Below are positions 15,604-24,073 of a stretch of 33,273 nt of DNA, one piece after another. The notes beneath the pieces were generated by a model that ran no database searches, was not told where the DNA came from, and worked only from the letters and a program-made list of their open reading frames with translations. This stretch comes from Deltaproteobacteria bacterium (lineage in GTDB: Bacteria; Desulfobacterota; Desulfobaccia; Desulfobaccales; 0-14-0-80-60-11). The DNA lies in NCBI GenBank assembly GCA_026388765.1, contig JAPLJC010000160.1, positions 1 through 33,273 of the forward strand. The letters run 5' to 3'. The position numbers were made by a program, and so were the translations under genes. Numbering within the stretch: the first letter of the stretch is position 1; each line of letters begins with the position of its first letter.

Positions 15604-16476
15604 GTGACCACGATGTCCTTCCTGGAACATCTGGAGGAACTGCGCAAGCGCCTTATTGTCTCCCTCTTCGCCCTGGTAATCGGCATGGCGATTGCGTGGC
15701 CCCTGGTGCCCACGGTCCAGAAATATATCACCCGGCCTCTGAACGAGCCATCCATCACCCAACAATGGTACTACTCCCTGGAAACCTTCCTGCTCCGGAA
15801 ATTTCCTGATGCCGCCAAGGATTTTGGCCTGGAGAAGCCGGAGATGCCCAAGATCACGCCCCATAAATTGAACTACATGGCCCCGCTGGAGCCTTTTTTC
15901 GTCCAGATGAAGATCTCCATGATCACCGGTCTGGCCCTGGCCTTTCCCATGATCCTCTACCAGTTGTGGCTCTTTTTCGCTCCGGCCCTTTACCCCAAGG
16001 AAAGAAAGATCATCCTCCTCTTCATTCCCATCGGTACGGTGGCCTTTTTCCTGGGAGACCTATTTTTCCTCAATCTGGTCTGGCCGCTGATCATCTCCTT
16101 TTCCCTGCGGTATGAAAGTGAATTCCTCTTCTCCATGCTCAATCTGACCCATTTTGTTAACTTCTGCGTGCGCCTGCTGCTGTTGTTCGGCTTGATTTTT
16201 GAGTTGCCCCTGATCTTGATCATCCTGGCTCGCACCGGGATCGTGGAGGTGGATTTCCTGCGCCGGCAGCGGAAGCTGGCCCTTTTGCTCAGCGCCGTGG
16301 TGGCCGCCTTCCATGCCGACGTACTGACCATGATGGCCATCGCCATTCCTATTTATCTCATGTACGAACTCTCTATTCTGGGGGTCCGTCTGTTTGGCCG
16401 GCCCGGCCCGGTGGAGGATACGGCAGCAGAATCGGTCCCGGCGGAAACGGGACTCGGCCCCCCCTCGGCCTCCTGA
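15604..16476 (+). CDS. tatC: Sec-independent protein translocase subunit TatC
   Basis: TatC is the twin-arginine signal receptor in the inner membrane. The 290-residue protein opens with the conserved SFLEHLEELRKRL cytoplasmic motif and has six membrane helices. It includes FFVQMKISMITGLALAFP at the first periplasmic loop/helix 2 boundary, and LLFGLIFELPLILIIL. The first periplasmic loop is longer than in E. coli TatC, with about 35 extra residues around YYSLETFLLRKFPDAAK. The start is GTG, with GGAGGA about ten bases upstream; an in-frame ATG three codons on is an alternative. No tatA or tatB is adjacent in the window. The 265 bases upstream hold no gene. It ends in TGA. Confidence 0.93.
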   Translation: MTTMSFLEHLEELRKRLIVSLFALVIGMAIAWPLVPTVQKYITRPLNEPSITQQWYYSLETFLLRKFPDAAKDFGLEKPEMPKITPHKLNYMAPLEPFFVQMKISMITGLALAFPMILYQLWLFFAPALYPKERKIILLFIPIGTVAFFLGDLFFLNLVWPLIISFSLRYESEFLFSMLNLTHFVNFCVRLLLLFGLIFELPLILIILARTGIVEVDFLRRQRKLALLLSAVVAAFHADVLTMMAIAIPIYLMYELSILGVRLFGRPGPVEDTAAESVPAETGLGPPSAS

Positions 16477-16508
16477 GGCCTTCTCAGCGTAACAATGCTC
16501 TGGTGGGG

Positions 16509-16556
16509 CGGGGCTCCGTGTCCGCCCAATGTCGGCGGCCGGAGACGGACGCCCCT
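16509..16556. repeat. Imperfect GC-rich inverted repeat between tatC and plsB
   Basis: GGGGCTCCGTGTCCG on the left pairs with CGGAGACGGACGCCCC on the right, with mismatches. It may also act as a weak tatC terminator structure. Confidence 0.4.
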
Positions 16557-16579
16557 CCTGACCATCGGTACCATTTTGG

Positions 16580-16609
16580 TTGACAGAATCGGGGACTTGT
16601 CGATATATA
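16580..16609 (+). promoter_or_regulatory. Likely plsB promoter
   Basis: TTGACA (16580-16585) and TATATA (16604-16609) are 18 bases apart, just upstream of plsB. Strong consensus match by eye. Confidence 0.55.
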
Positions 16610-16645
16610 GAACGCTTAGCAGCATGGTAATCAAAAGGTTTCCGC

Positions 16646-19324
16646 ATGGCCAGTGAGATTAAAGAACCGGGCAGTAACGCCCCGACCGAACCCGAAAAAC
16701 CCAGAAGTTGGCTGGGCCGGCTGTTAAGCCGCGTCGCCGGCTGGCTGGGCGGGCAGGAATACCACTACGCCGGGTATCTTCCCAGCACTCCCGGTTTTTT
16801 ATTGCGCTATACCCTGGACCCCTTTTTTTCCCGGGTTACCGTTAATCCCCGGCACCTGGAGCGTCTCCAGGAACTGTCCCAAAAAGGCGCGGTGGTCTAT
16901 GCCCTGAAGTATCGCAGCCACCTGGATTTTCTCTTTTTTAACCGTCGCTACCAGAAGCTCGGGGTCCTGGCCCCGGAGGTGGCCTTCGATCTCAACCTGT
17001 GGATGTGGCAGCCCTTCTCCCATCTGGTGCAGATCATCTCCGCCACCCTCAATCATTTTACCCGCCGCCGGGCCTGGCCCAATCCCTTCCAAGACGGCTA
17101 CTTTTTGAAGACCCTTCAGGATCGGCGCGGCTCCCTCCTGTTCCTGGTGGACCAGGTGGGCTTCCGGCAGCGGTTCCTCAAGCCCAGAGAAGACCCCATC
17201 CGCCACCTCCTGGAACTCCAGGCACAGTTGGACTTCCCCATCTTCCTGGTGCCCCAGATGGTGATCTATGAGAAGGCGCCACTGCGGGAAGACAGAGGCT
17301 TGCTGCAACTATTTTTCGGCGACGTGGAAAATCCCGGGAAGTTGCGAAAGCTGGTCCTCTGTTTCTTCAAGTCCAAGCGGGCCGTGGTGGAAGTGGCCGA
17401 GCCCGTTAATCTCCAGGAAGCCCTGGCCGTGGCCCCCCAGGATGGCCGCCTGCGGGAGATGGCCCAGGATATTCGTCGGGAGCTGATCCAACGCATCGAC
17501 CTCAAGCGCCGGATGATTACCGGGCCGGTGATCAAATCCCGGGAGGAGGTCATGGAACTAACCCTCACCGACCCTACCCTCACCCGGGCCATGGAGCACC
17601 TGGCCGAAACCGAAAAGAAAAAGCTCTATAAAATCAAGAAGGACGCCCAGGACTATTTCTGGGAGATCTCGGCGGATTGGAACCAGTTTTGCATCAGTGG
17701 GATGATCCATGTCGTCACCTGGTTGTCGAAGCACCTCTTCGACGGCATCGCCTTCGATACCGAAGGGTTTGAGCGGGTTAGGGAGGCGGGCCAGCGGGGC
17801 AGTCTCATCTTCGTTCCCTGCCATAAAAGCCACCTGGACTACCTCATCCTCAACAACCTGATTTACCAGCACCACATGCACCCGCCCCGCATTGCCGCGG
17901 GCAAAAACCTGTCATTCTGGCCTTTGGGTCCCATATTCCGGGGTTCCGGGGCCTTTTTCATCCGCCGCCGCTTCCTGGGGGGCAAACTTTATGCCGAGGT
18001 GCTCTACACCTATATCAAGACCCTCATCAGCAGCGGCTACAACCTCGAGTTTTTCATCGAAGGAGGCCGGAGCCGCACCGGGAAGCTGGTGCTCCCCAAA
18101 CTGGGCCTCTTGAACATGATCCTCCGGGCCTATGAGGAAAAGGCCGCGCCCGATCTCCTGTTTGTCCCCACCTTCATCGGCTATGACCAGGTGCTGGAAG
18201 AAAAGGCCTACCTTAAGGAATTGGGCGGGCGGGCCAAGGAGACCGAATCCGTGGGCCAACTGATGAAGGCCCGTAAATTTTTGCGGAAACGCTACGGCCG
18301 GGCCTATATCCAATTCAGCGAGCCCATCTCCTTAAAAGACTACCTGGGGCAGGCGCCGGATCAGGGGTTGCGCAATAACGCCCAGAATCTGGCCTACCGT
18401 ATCATTCAGTCAATCAACGACATTTCCGTGGTCACCCCCTTCTCCCTGGCCTGCGCCGCGCTGCTCACCTACCCGCGCAAGGGCGTCTATCGCCGGGAAT
18501 TGCTGCAAATCATCCAGGTGCTCCACGACTACCTCCAGACCCGGGGCGTCCCCCGGGCCGATTCTCTGGATAACCTCCCCCTGGCCGTGGAAGAAACCTT
18601 GACCCTGTGCGAGGCTCGCAAGCTCATCACTCCCATCGAGAAGGAAGAGGGCCTCACCGACGAACTGGGTTTGGGCGGCTACAGCATCGACGAAGCCAAA
18701 CGGCCCTTGCTGGAATATTACAAGAATAATATCATCCATTTTTTCCTGCCGGCCTCCCTGGTTTCCCTGGCCATCCTGGCCCGCCAGGGGTTTGAGTTCG
18801 ACCGGGAGCAAATCCTGGCCGACTTCGACTTCCTCAAGGACTTTTTCAAAAACGAATTCATCTTCGACACCACTGATCCCCAAGCCCAAGTAGACGAGAT
18901 CCTGGAATATTTCGGTTCCCGAGGCGTGGTCGTCAAACTTGACTCCCAGACAGCCTCCTATACCCTGTCGGCCTCCGGCCTCAAGGAACTGGCCTACTTC
19001 GCCAACCTCCTATACAACTACTTCGAATCATACTGGATCGTCTTTCGCTCCATCAAATACCTGCAAAAGAAACACCGCAGCGAACGGGAATTCCTCAAGC
19101 GTTGCCAGTCCATCGGTCAGAAACTTTTCAAGATGGGTGAAGTGGAGCGGGCCGAATCCCTGTCCGAATCCACCTTCCAAAACGCCCTGAAGCTCTTCGG
19201 GGAAAAGGGCATAGTCCTCAAAAAAGCCCCTGAAGGCAAAGGGGCCACCACCTTCAGCCGCCCCACCGACGAAGACGCCAAAGAATACTACGGCCGCCAA
19301 CTGGCGCGGTTTTTGCGAAGGTAG
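16646..19324 (+). CDS. plsB: Glycerol-3-phosphate 1-O-acyltransferase PlsB
   Basis: PlsB transfers an acyl chain to position 1 of glycerol-3-phosphate, the first step of phospholipid synthesis, at the inner membrane. The 892-residue protein has the active acyltransferase block: HKSHLD (His393-Asp398), the IAAGKNLSFWPLGPIFRGSG block, FFIEGGRSRTGK (Gly473 onward) and FVPTFIGYDQVLEE. The N-terminal 300 residues form a degenerate copy of the same domain, with YRSHLD (Tyr89 in place of the catalytic His) and FLVPQMVIYEKAPLRED. Such an inactive N-terminal copy is, as I recall, also present in E. coli PlsB. The C-terminal about 350 residues match the PlsB tail. It has its own promoter and ends in TAG. 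Confidence 0.9.
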   Translation: MASEIKEPGSNAPTEPEKPRSWLGRLLSRVAGWLGGQEYHYAGYLPSTPGFLLRYTLDPFFSRVTVNPRHLERLQELSQKGAVVYALKYRSHLDFLFFNRRYQKLGVLAPEVAFDLNLWMWQPFSHLVQIISATLNHFTRRRAWPNPFQDGYFLKTLQDRRGSLLFLVDQVGFRQRFLKPREDPIRHLLELQAQLDFPIFLVPQMVIYEKAPLREDRGLLQLFFGDVENPGKLRKLVLCFFKSKRAVVEVAEPVNLQEALAVAPQDGRLREMAQDIRRELIQRIDLKRRMITGPVIKSREEVMELTLTDPTLTRAMEHLAETEKKKLYKIKKDAQDYFWEISADWNQFCISGMIHVVTWLSKHLFDGIAFDTEGFERVREAGQRGSLIFVPCHKSHLDYLILNNLIYQHHMHPPRIAAGKNLSFWPLGPIFRGSGAFFIRRRFLGGKLYAEVLYTYIKTLISSGYNLEFFIEGGRSRTGKLVLPKLGLLNMILRAYEEKAAPDLLFVPTFIGYDQVLEEKAYLKELGGRAKETESVGQLMKARKFLRKRYGRAYIQFSEPISLKDYLGQAPDQGLRNNAQNLAYRIIQSINDISVVTPFSLACAALLTYPRKGVYRRELLQIIQVLHDYLQTRGVPRADSLDNLPLAVEETLTLCEARKLITPIEKEEGLTDELGLGGYSIDEAKRPLLEYYKNNIIHFFLPASLVSLAILARQGFEFDREQILADFDFLKDFFKNEFIFDTTDPQAQVDEILEYFGSRGVVVKLDSQTASYTLSASGLKELAYFANLLYNYFESYWIVFRSIKYLQKKHRSEREFLKRCQSIGQKLFKMGEVERAESLSESTFQNALKLFGEKGIVLKKAPEGKGATTFSRPTDEDAKEYYGRQLARFLRR

Positions 19325-19396
19325 AGGGAAAATAAATTTAGGGGAGGGCCAGGGTTTTTTGCCAGCTGTCTCTGCCCTCCCCCAAACCCCCGCATA

Positions 19397-19427
19397 AAAA
19401 GGGGCGACCCGCTGGGTCGCCCCTTTT
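19397..19427. terminator. Strong bidirectional terminator between plsB and the SBBP gene
   Basis: AAAAGGGGCGACCC (19397-19410), loop GCT, GGGTCGCCCCTTTT (19414-19427) is a perfect 14-base stem flanked by A- and T-runs, so it can serve both convergent genes. Its core GGGGCGACCCGCTGGGTCGC also occurs in the repeat at 31431-31493. Confidence 0.9.
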
Positions 19428-19450
19428 ATTTTCTAAATTCTTTCTCCGCC

Positions 19451-21592
19451 TCAATCAGGATTATTGAGCATATCCAAGGTAGGATAGGCATTGATGGTCG
19501 TCCTGAGCTTGACCACAAAGGCATCCACCCCGCCATTATAATGGGAATAAATGGGACTCTCGAGGGGGAAGTCGCTTGACCCGGTATATCCGGTGACATA
19601 GACATTGCCCAGCCTATCCAGGGCGATGCCGTTGCCCCATTCACTACTCAGGCCGCCGATACAGGTGGAATAGAGGATGAGGTCGCCGTTCCGGTTGATT
19701 TTGGTCACGAAGACGTCATCAAAACTGGTCCAGGGCGTGCCGTTTTTAACGGGGAAATTGCCCGAGTCGGTTTTCCCGGTGATGTAGGCGTTGCCGAACC
19801 GGTCCACGGCGATGCCGTTACCCCTCTCGGTAAACCAACCCGGCAGATAGGTGGAGTACACCAGGTCGGTGCCGGCCGGGTTGATTTTGCTCACAAAGGC
19901 TTCGGTGCCGGCCACATAACCATAGATCGGGTTTTTGGTGGGAAAATAGGAGGAAGAAGTGGAACCGGTGACATAGGCACTGCCGCTCTTATCCACGGCG
20001 ATCCCCAGGGCCGTGCCGCCCGCCAGGGTCTTGGTATAAGCCACCGCCGGGGGGGAGCCGCTGGTGTTAGTCAATTTCGTGACAAAGGCTTGAGAGCTGG
20101 GAGGGAGAAGATCGGGGCCGAAGATCAGAGTGCCACCCGCCACATAGGCATTGTTGTCTTTATCCACTGCCACGCCATAGCCGGTTTTCATGCCCTCACC
20201 CCCCAGGTAAGATGAGAAAGTCAGGCCATTATCACCCTGGCCCGGGGAGAACTTGGCCATAAAGCAGTCTTGCTCGCCTTTATAAGTACTGGTACCTGAT
20301 AGCCAATTGTAAATGGGAAAATTCGCCGAAGCGGTCTCCCCGGTGATATAGGCGTTACCGGCCGCGTCCAGGGCGATCCCATGCGCCAGGTCATAACCGC
20401 TGCCCCCCAGGTAGGTGGAGTAGAGCAGGCCGGAACCGTCGGCCTTGATCTTGGTGACAAAGGCGTCCCGGCCGCCGCCGCCAAACGTTCCTTGAAAGGC
20501 ATTCTGCAAGGGGAAATTGGCGGAATCAGTGTAACCCGTCACCCAGATATTCTGGGCGCTGTCCACCGCAATGCCCGTGCCGCCATCGTGGCCGTTGCCC
20601 CCCAGGAACAACGAGAAGACCAGGCCGGTGCCGGCGGCATTGATCTTGGTCACGAAGGCGTCTTCTGGCCCCAGCAGGGCCGAAAGCGGTTTAGAGGGGA
20701 AGTCGGCGGATTGGGTCACCCCCGTAACGTAGGCATTACCCTCCTGATCCACCGCGATGGCGTTGCCCGCATCCTGGTTGGCGCCTCCCAGAAAAGTGGA
20801 ATAAACCAAGACCGGGTCGATGATCAGGGGATGAGTCCGATCATAGGACGCCACCTGAAAGCCGTAGCGCCAATGCCCAGCCACCCGGGCCACCTGGAAG
20901 CGACCGTCCCGGGATAGCCGCCGGCCGGCAATTTCTTGATAAATCAGGGGCTTCTTTTGGATTAGCTCTCCGCCGTCCGGCAGGGTGATGGCCAGATCCC
21001 CCGTCGCGGTCAGCGCCAGTTTCTTGATGCCTGAATACTGGAATTGCACCCGGCCGGGGTCAGCTCCCGGCTTGACGATGATGTCGTACTCCATCTGGCG
21101 GCCGGTGCCATAAAACTTTAGATCGATGCCGGGATAGGCCTCCCGATAGAGCACCGCCCGGTAAGTCGGCAGGTTGGTGTGCCATTTCTTGGGGTCGTTG
21201 CCGAGAAAGTAATGAACCTTGCCTTCCTGGGGCTCCAGGGCAGTCAACTCCGCCCCCCGGCGCAGCCCCAGGGGAGTGAGCCGGATAACCGCCCCGGCGC
21301 CGGCAGTCCCCTTTCCTTTCCGCAGATAGAGGTAGATTCCTTCCGGGGTGAAGGTGAAGGTCTGGGGGCCACCCTGGCTGTAGTACTTTACCTGGGCCGG
21401 CGCTTGTCCTCGGTTGGCGATAAAGCTGAGCGGCAGTCGAGCGTAGTTTTCCTGAATCCGAGGTTTTTCACCCTGGGACCAATCATCGGCTGAGGTCGCA
21501 GCGGTAGTTGCCGGAGAAAAAAACCAGGCGCTCGACAGGAGCGCCCCTACGGTGACCAAGAGTTTCCCGGTGGACAGACTTTGAGTCCTCAT
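19451..21592 (-). CDS. Secreted SBBP-repeat beta-propeller protein
   Basis: The 713-residue protein starts at the ATG at 21592, preceded by an AGGAGG site and followed by a signal peptide (STGKLLVTVGALLSSAWFF, cleavage near TAATS). A first domain (LPLSFIANRGQAP through about residue 270) matches the DUF7948-like region that often precedes these repeats. Seven SBBP repeats follow, each with the pattern YSTxLGG, GIAVDxxGNAYVTGxT, FP and DAFVTKIN, consistent with a seven-bladed propeller. Such proteins are exported or surface-exposed; a binding role is likely but no enzyme motif is seen. A structured leader precedes the start. An upstream extension to 21673 is open but lacks a ribosome site. It ends in TGA. 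Confidence 0.85.
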   Translation of the reverse strand: MRTQSLSTGKLLVTVGALLSSAWFFSPATTAATSADDWSQGEKPRIQENYARLPLSFIANRGQAPAQVKYYSQGGPQTFTFTPEGIYLYLRKGKGTAGAGAVIRLTPLGLRRGAELTALEPQEGKVHYFLGNDPKKWHTNLPTYRAVLYREAYPGIDLKFYGTGRQMEYDIIVKPGADPGRVQFQYSGIKKLALTATGDLAITLPDGGELIQKKPLIYQEIAGRRLSRDGRFQVARVAGHWRYGFQVASYDRTHPLIIDPVLVYSTFLGGANQDAGNAIAVDQEGNAYVTGVTQSADFPSKPLSALLGPEDAFVTKINAAGTGLVFSLFLGGNGHDGGTGIAVDSAQNIWVTGYTDSANFPLQNAFQGTFGGGGRDAFVTKIKADGSGLLYSTYLGGSGYDLAHGIALDAAGNAYITGETASANFPIYNWLSGTSTYKGEQDCFMAKFSPGQGDNGLTFSSYLGGEGMKTGYGVAVDKDNNAYVAGGTLIFGPDLLPPSSQAFVTKLTNTSGSPPAVAYTKTLAGGTALGIAVDKSGSAYVTGSTSSSYFPTKNPIYGYVAGTEAFVSKINPAGTDLVYSTYLPGWFTERGNGIAVDRFGNAYITGKTDSGNFPVKNGTPWTSFDDVFVTKINRNGDLILYSTCIGGLSSEWGNGIALDRLGNVYVTGYTGSSDFPLESPIYSHYNGGVDAFVVKLRTTINAYPTLDMLNNPD

Positions 21593-21660
21593 AACCCCTC
21601 CTGGGGTAACCTCACGGGGGAAAGCCCCTGAGCAGAAAAGTTGGTTCTCCAACCGTCGTG
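21593..21660 (-). promoter_or_regulatory. Structured 5' leader of the SBBP gene
   Basis: In the minus-strand transcript, three hairpins are visible in order: GTTGG-AGAA-CCAAC, GGGG-CTTT-CCCC and ACCCC-AGGA-GGGGT. The last holds part of the AGGAGG ribosome site in its loop and stem, just before the ATG. A TATAAT lies further upstream. No known riboswitch class is recognised. Confidence 0.4.
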
Positions 21661-21879
21661 TGAAAATTCTCAAGCCTTTATAAGTTGATTATAATCACTA
21701 CTTTTAATTAGTCATTTAAATTTTAAAATTTAGATGGGCGGGGCCTTCGGCCTTCATTTCCGTCTCAGGCGGCACGTGACCGCCAAATGACCTTCTTTTG
21801 TTACCATTATTTTGAGGTTGCTGAAAGGATGCGCTCAGAAGCCTGGCGGTGGGCTACTTCCGGTCTCTCCTGCGGATTT

Positions 21880-22353
21880 TTAAGCTGCGATTTTCAGGGC
21901 CGTCCAGAGCAGAGCCACGGCCTCCTGGGCGGTGGTGGCCCGTTGCAGGTTGCGCAGGTCCCAGTCGGCCATCAGGGCCACCACCGGTTTGCCCAGTTTG
22001 AGGGCGATGGCCGCTTCCGAGATGGTGCCGTAGTCGCCATCCACCGCAATGACGCCGTCGGCGCTGTGGGCGATGAGGATGTTGCGGGCGTGGCCCAGGT
22101 TGGTGGCGATACTGTAAGTCAGGTAGGGGTTGGCCCGGCTGCGATCCGCCTCCGGGAGAATTCCCAGGCTGACCCCGCCGGCCTCCGAGGCCCCCTGGGC
22201 CGCGGCGGCCATCACTCCGCCCAAACCACCGCAGAGCAGCACCGCACCCTTACGGGCCACCTCCCGGCCCACCTCCCGGGCCAGGGCGGCGACCTCCGGG
22301 GTAGCCTGACTGCCGCCGATGACCGCCACGTAAACCATAGCACTAGAACCCAT
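21880..22353 (-). CDS. TIGR00725 / LOG-like Rossmann-fold protein
   Basis: The 157-residue protein has the LOG/DprA-like (SLOG) nucleotide-binding pattern: VAVIGGSQATPE near the N-terminus, GAVLLCGGLGGVMAAAAQGA, NPYLTYSIATNLGHARN and ADGVIAVDGDYGTISE, ending in ALKLGKPVVAL. Related LOG proteins release cytokinin-like bases from nucleotides, but TIGR00725 members are not assigned a reaction, and the PGGxGTxxE motif of true LOG is replaced by DGDYGTISE. A second start at Met6 (MVYVAVIGG) is possible and would be closer to family starts. It ends in TAA. No operon partner is evident; the SBBP gene starts 287 bases downstream. Confidence 0.8.
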   Translation of the reverse strand: MGSSAMVYVAVIGGSQATPEVAALAREVGREVARKGAVLLCGGLGGVMAAAAQGASEAGGVSLGILPEADRSRANPYLTYSIATNLGHARNILIAHSADGVIAVDGDYGTISEAAIALKLGKPVVALMADWDLRNLQRATTAQEAVALLWTALKIAA

Positions 22354-22416
22354 TTCAAAACCTCTCTGAGGTGCTAACTAGATTCTTCATCAGGCAAAAG
22401 CCGGAACCGCCATTTT

Positions 22417-22473
22417 AAGTCCCCCTTCTCTAAAGGGGGATTATTAAGCGCTTATTAATCCCCTTGCCTCCCC
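22417..22473. repeat. CCCCCTT-type intergenic repeat
   Basis: CCCCCTTCTCTAAAGGGGG hairpin followed by TTATTAAGCGCTTATTAATC and CCC. The same order (C-run hairpin, then CGCTTA-containing linker, then CCCC) appears at 28603-28682; a relative is at 31330-31418. Confidence 0.6.
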
Positions 22474-22489
22474 CACTTCGCAATTAATT

Positions 22490-22541
22490 GGTAGCACAGG
22501 CTTTCCAGCCTGTGCAGGCGCAGGCTAAAGCCTGCGGCTAC
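22490..22541. repeat. GCACAGG tandem hairpins
   Basis: GCACAGGCTTTCCAGCCTG followed by GCAGGCTAAAGCCTGCGGCT. Same family as 11934-11980 and 3231-3280. Confidence 0.65.
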
Positions 22542-22563
22542 CCGGATAATGGCAAGCAACCTG

Positions 22564-22735
22564 AGACCTGTGCGAAAGCCCCCTCAGTTGTCATTCTGAG
22601 GAAGCGAAGCGACCGAAGAATCTCGCTTTTTGGTAACACGGCCTTTCCAGGCTGTGCCGAAAATTCTCCACAGGTTAGAAACCTGTGCCACCGAAATGCG
22701 ATATCTTTCGCTGCGCGCATGATGACAACTGCGAA
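22564..22735. mobile_element. Degenerate second copy of the composite palindromic element
   Basis: It starts GAGACCTGTGCGAAAG, nearly identical to the hicA element end GAGACCTCTGCGAAAG. It then repeats its internal order: GTTGTCATTCTGAGGAAGCG, GAAGAATCTCG, a GGTAACACGGCCTTTCC hairpin arm, a CACAGG..CCTGTGCCACC hairpin and a final ATGATGACAAC. The far end is poorly conserved and no target duplication is visible. Confidence 0.55.
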
Positions 22736-22843
22736 TGGGGTTAGGAAAATATTTTAGTTATTATAAAATAAAGGCAAGGGAAAGAAGCGGCTAAAATGTT
22801 AAATTAATTGCAGGCAAGAATTTCTGCCTCCCAACTCTCTATC

Positions 22844-23932
22844 ATGCACTCTCGGTCCTGCAGGTTCACGTTCTTTCTGGCCCTGGGGCTCACCTTCCTG
22901 GTGGCCGCCTGCGCTACCGCGCCCTTCACCGGCCGGCGCCAGGTGCTCATGGTGCCCGAAAGCAGCGAAATCGCCGCGGGCTCCAAGACCTTCGAGGAAT
23001 TACAGAGCCGCTACCCCCGGTCCGGAGACCCGGCCATCAACGCTATGGTATTCCGGGTGGGCAGCCGTATCGCCGCCGCCGCCAAGCGTCCCGACTACCA
23101 CTGGGAATTCGTCGTCCTGGTCAACGACCGGGAGGCCAACGCCTTCTGCCTCCCCGGGGGCAAGGTGGGCATCTTCACCGGGCTCTTGAAGTTCACCCAG
23201 GATGAGGCGGGGCTGGCCACGGTGATCTCCCACGAGGCGGCCCACGCCCTGGCCCGCCACGCCGGTGAGCGGCAGAGCCAGGCCATGCTGGCCCAGATGG
23301 GCGGCCTGGGACTTGGCCTGGGGATGGGCGGGGTGGGCGGCCTGGCCGGGCAGGCCATTGGCGAAGGTTATAGCATGGGGATCAGGTACGGCGTCTTGAT
23401 GCCCTACAGCCGCGCCCAGGAGATAGAGGCGGATAAGATCGGCCTCATCCTCATGGCCAAGGCGGGCTATGACCCGGCTCTGGCCCTCGACTTCTGGCGG
23501 CGGATGATGACCGACGAAGACACCAGGCTACGTCCGCCGCAATTCCTCTCCACCCATCCCAGGGACCACAGCCGGATGCAGGCCATGGTGGATTTCCTGC
23601 CCGAGGCCGAAACGTATTACCTCCCGGTGGTGGACACGCCACCGCCGCCAGCCCCCCCGGAATTGATGCCTCCGGGTCCCATCCAGCCCGCGCCCCCGCA
23701 GGTTCCGGAGCAGCCAGCCACTCCTCTGCCCCCTCCCGCTCCGGCCCCAAAGGCCCCCGAAGCCGCGCCCGCCCCGGCCCCGCCCGCCGAGCCTGCCCCG
23801 GAAGCCGCCCCGGCCCCCAAGTCGGCGCCCAAACCTGATCCAGACTTCGATGACCTGGAATTGAAACCCATGGATAACCGGAGCCAGCCGGCATCCCCGC
23901 CCGGCGGGCAGTGGGTGCGGCCGGCAGAATAA
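22844..23932 (+). CDS. M48-family metalloprotease lipoprotein
   Basis: The 362-residue protein begins with a lipoprotein signal peptide whose lipobox is VAAC (Cys23). The M48 peptidase domain follows (about 45-260) with the zinc motif HEAAH (His130-His134) and the third-ligand region EIEADKIGL (about Glu195). A conserved STHPRDHSR is typical of BepA/LoiP-type periplasmic M48 enzymes, which degrade or fold outer-membrane proteins. The last about 95 residues are a Pro/Ala-rich low-complexity tail, unusual in length. A TTG at 22808 would extend the N-terminus, but the ATG at 22844 puts the signal peptide at the very start. It ends in TAA; a hairpin terminator follows at 24074. Confidence 0.85.
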   Translation: MHSRSCRFTFFLALGLTFLVAACATAPFTGRRQVLMVPESSEIAAGSKTFEELQSRYPRSGDPAINAMVFRVGSRIAAAAKRPDYHWEFVVLVNDREANAFCLPGGKVGIFTGLLKFTQDEAGLATVISHEAAHALARHAGERQSQAMLAQMGGLGLGLGMGGVGGLAGQAIGEGYSMGIRYGVLMPYSRAQEIEADKIGLILMAKAGYDPALALDFWRRMMTDEDTRLRPPQFLSTHPRDHSRMQAMVDFLPEAETYYLPVVDTPPPPAPPELMPPGPIQPAPPQVPEQPATPLPPPAPAPKAPEAAPAPAPPAEPAPEAAPAPKSAPKPDPDFDDLELKPMDNRSQPASPPGGQWVRPAE

Positions 23933-23951
23933 ACCTGTTTAGGAAATTTTC

Positions 23952-24039
23952 GTAGGGGCGAATCTTGTATTCGCCCCATTATGGTTGCGTCTCGCTTGTT
24001 ATGGCAAGCATTAAGGGCGAACACAAGGTTCGCCCCTAC
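23952..24039. repeat. GTAGGGGCGA nested palindromic element, copy 1
   Basis: Outer arms GTAGGGGCGAA and TTCGCCCCTAC enclose inner hairpins, with a core containing GCGTCTCGCT and TTATGG. Copy 2 at 32636-32703 has the same arms and core. Confidence 0.7.
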
Positions 24040-24073
24040 GGGACAACCGGCAGGAATGAGAAAAGAACCAGGT

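Larger units (their letters stand above)
22354..22843. other. 490-bp intergenic region filled with repeats
   Basis: It lies between the diverging LOG-like and M48 genes. It contains a CCCCCTT/AAGGGGG unit (22417-22473), GCACAGG tandem hairpins (22490-22541) and a composite palindrome (22564-22735). An AT-rich stretch at 22740-22810 probably holds the M48 promoter, but no clear boxes could be assigned. Short frames here are repeat-derived. Confidence 0.65.

Noticed and set aside
19440-19453. Selenocysteine readthrough at the TGA of the SBBP gene
   Set aside because: The frame after the TGA closes within a few codons and the seventh repeat is already complete, so it is an ordinary stop.
21593-21660. 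Cyclic di-GMP riboswitch in the SBBP leader
   Set aside because: The conserved core words of the GEMM class are not present; only generic hairpins are seen.
21593-21673. Upstream extension of the SBBP protein by 27 codons
   Set aside because: It would bury the signal peptide, and the ATG at 21592 has an AGGAGG site at good spacing.
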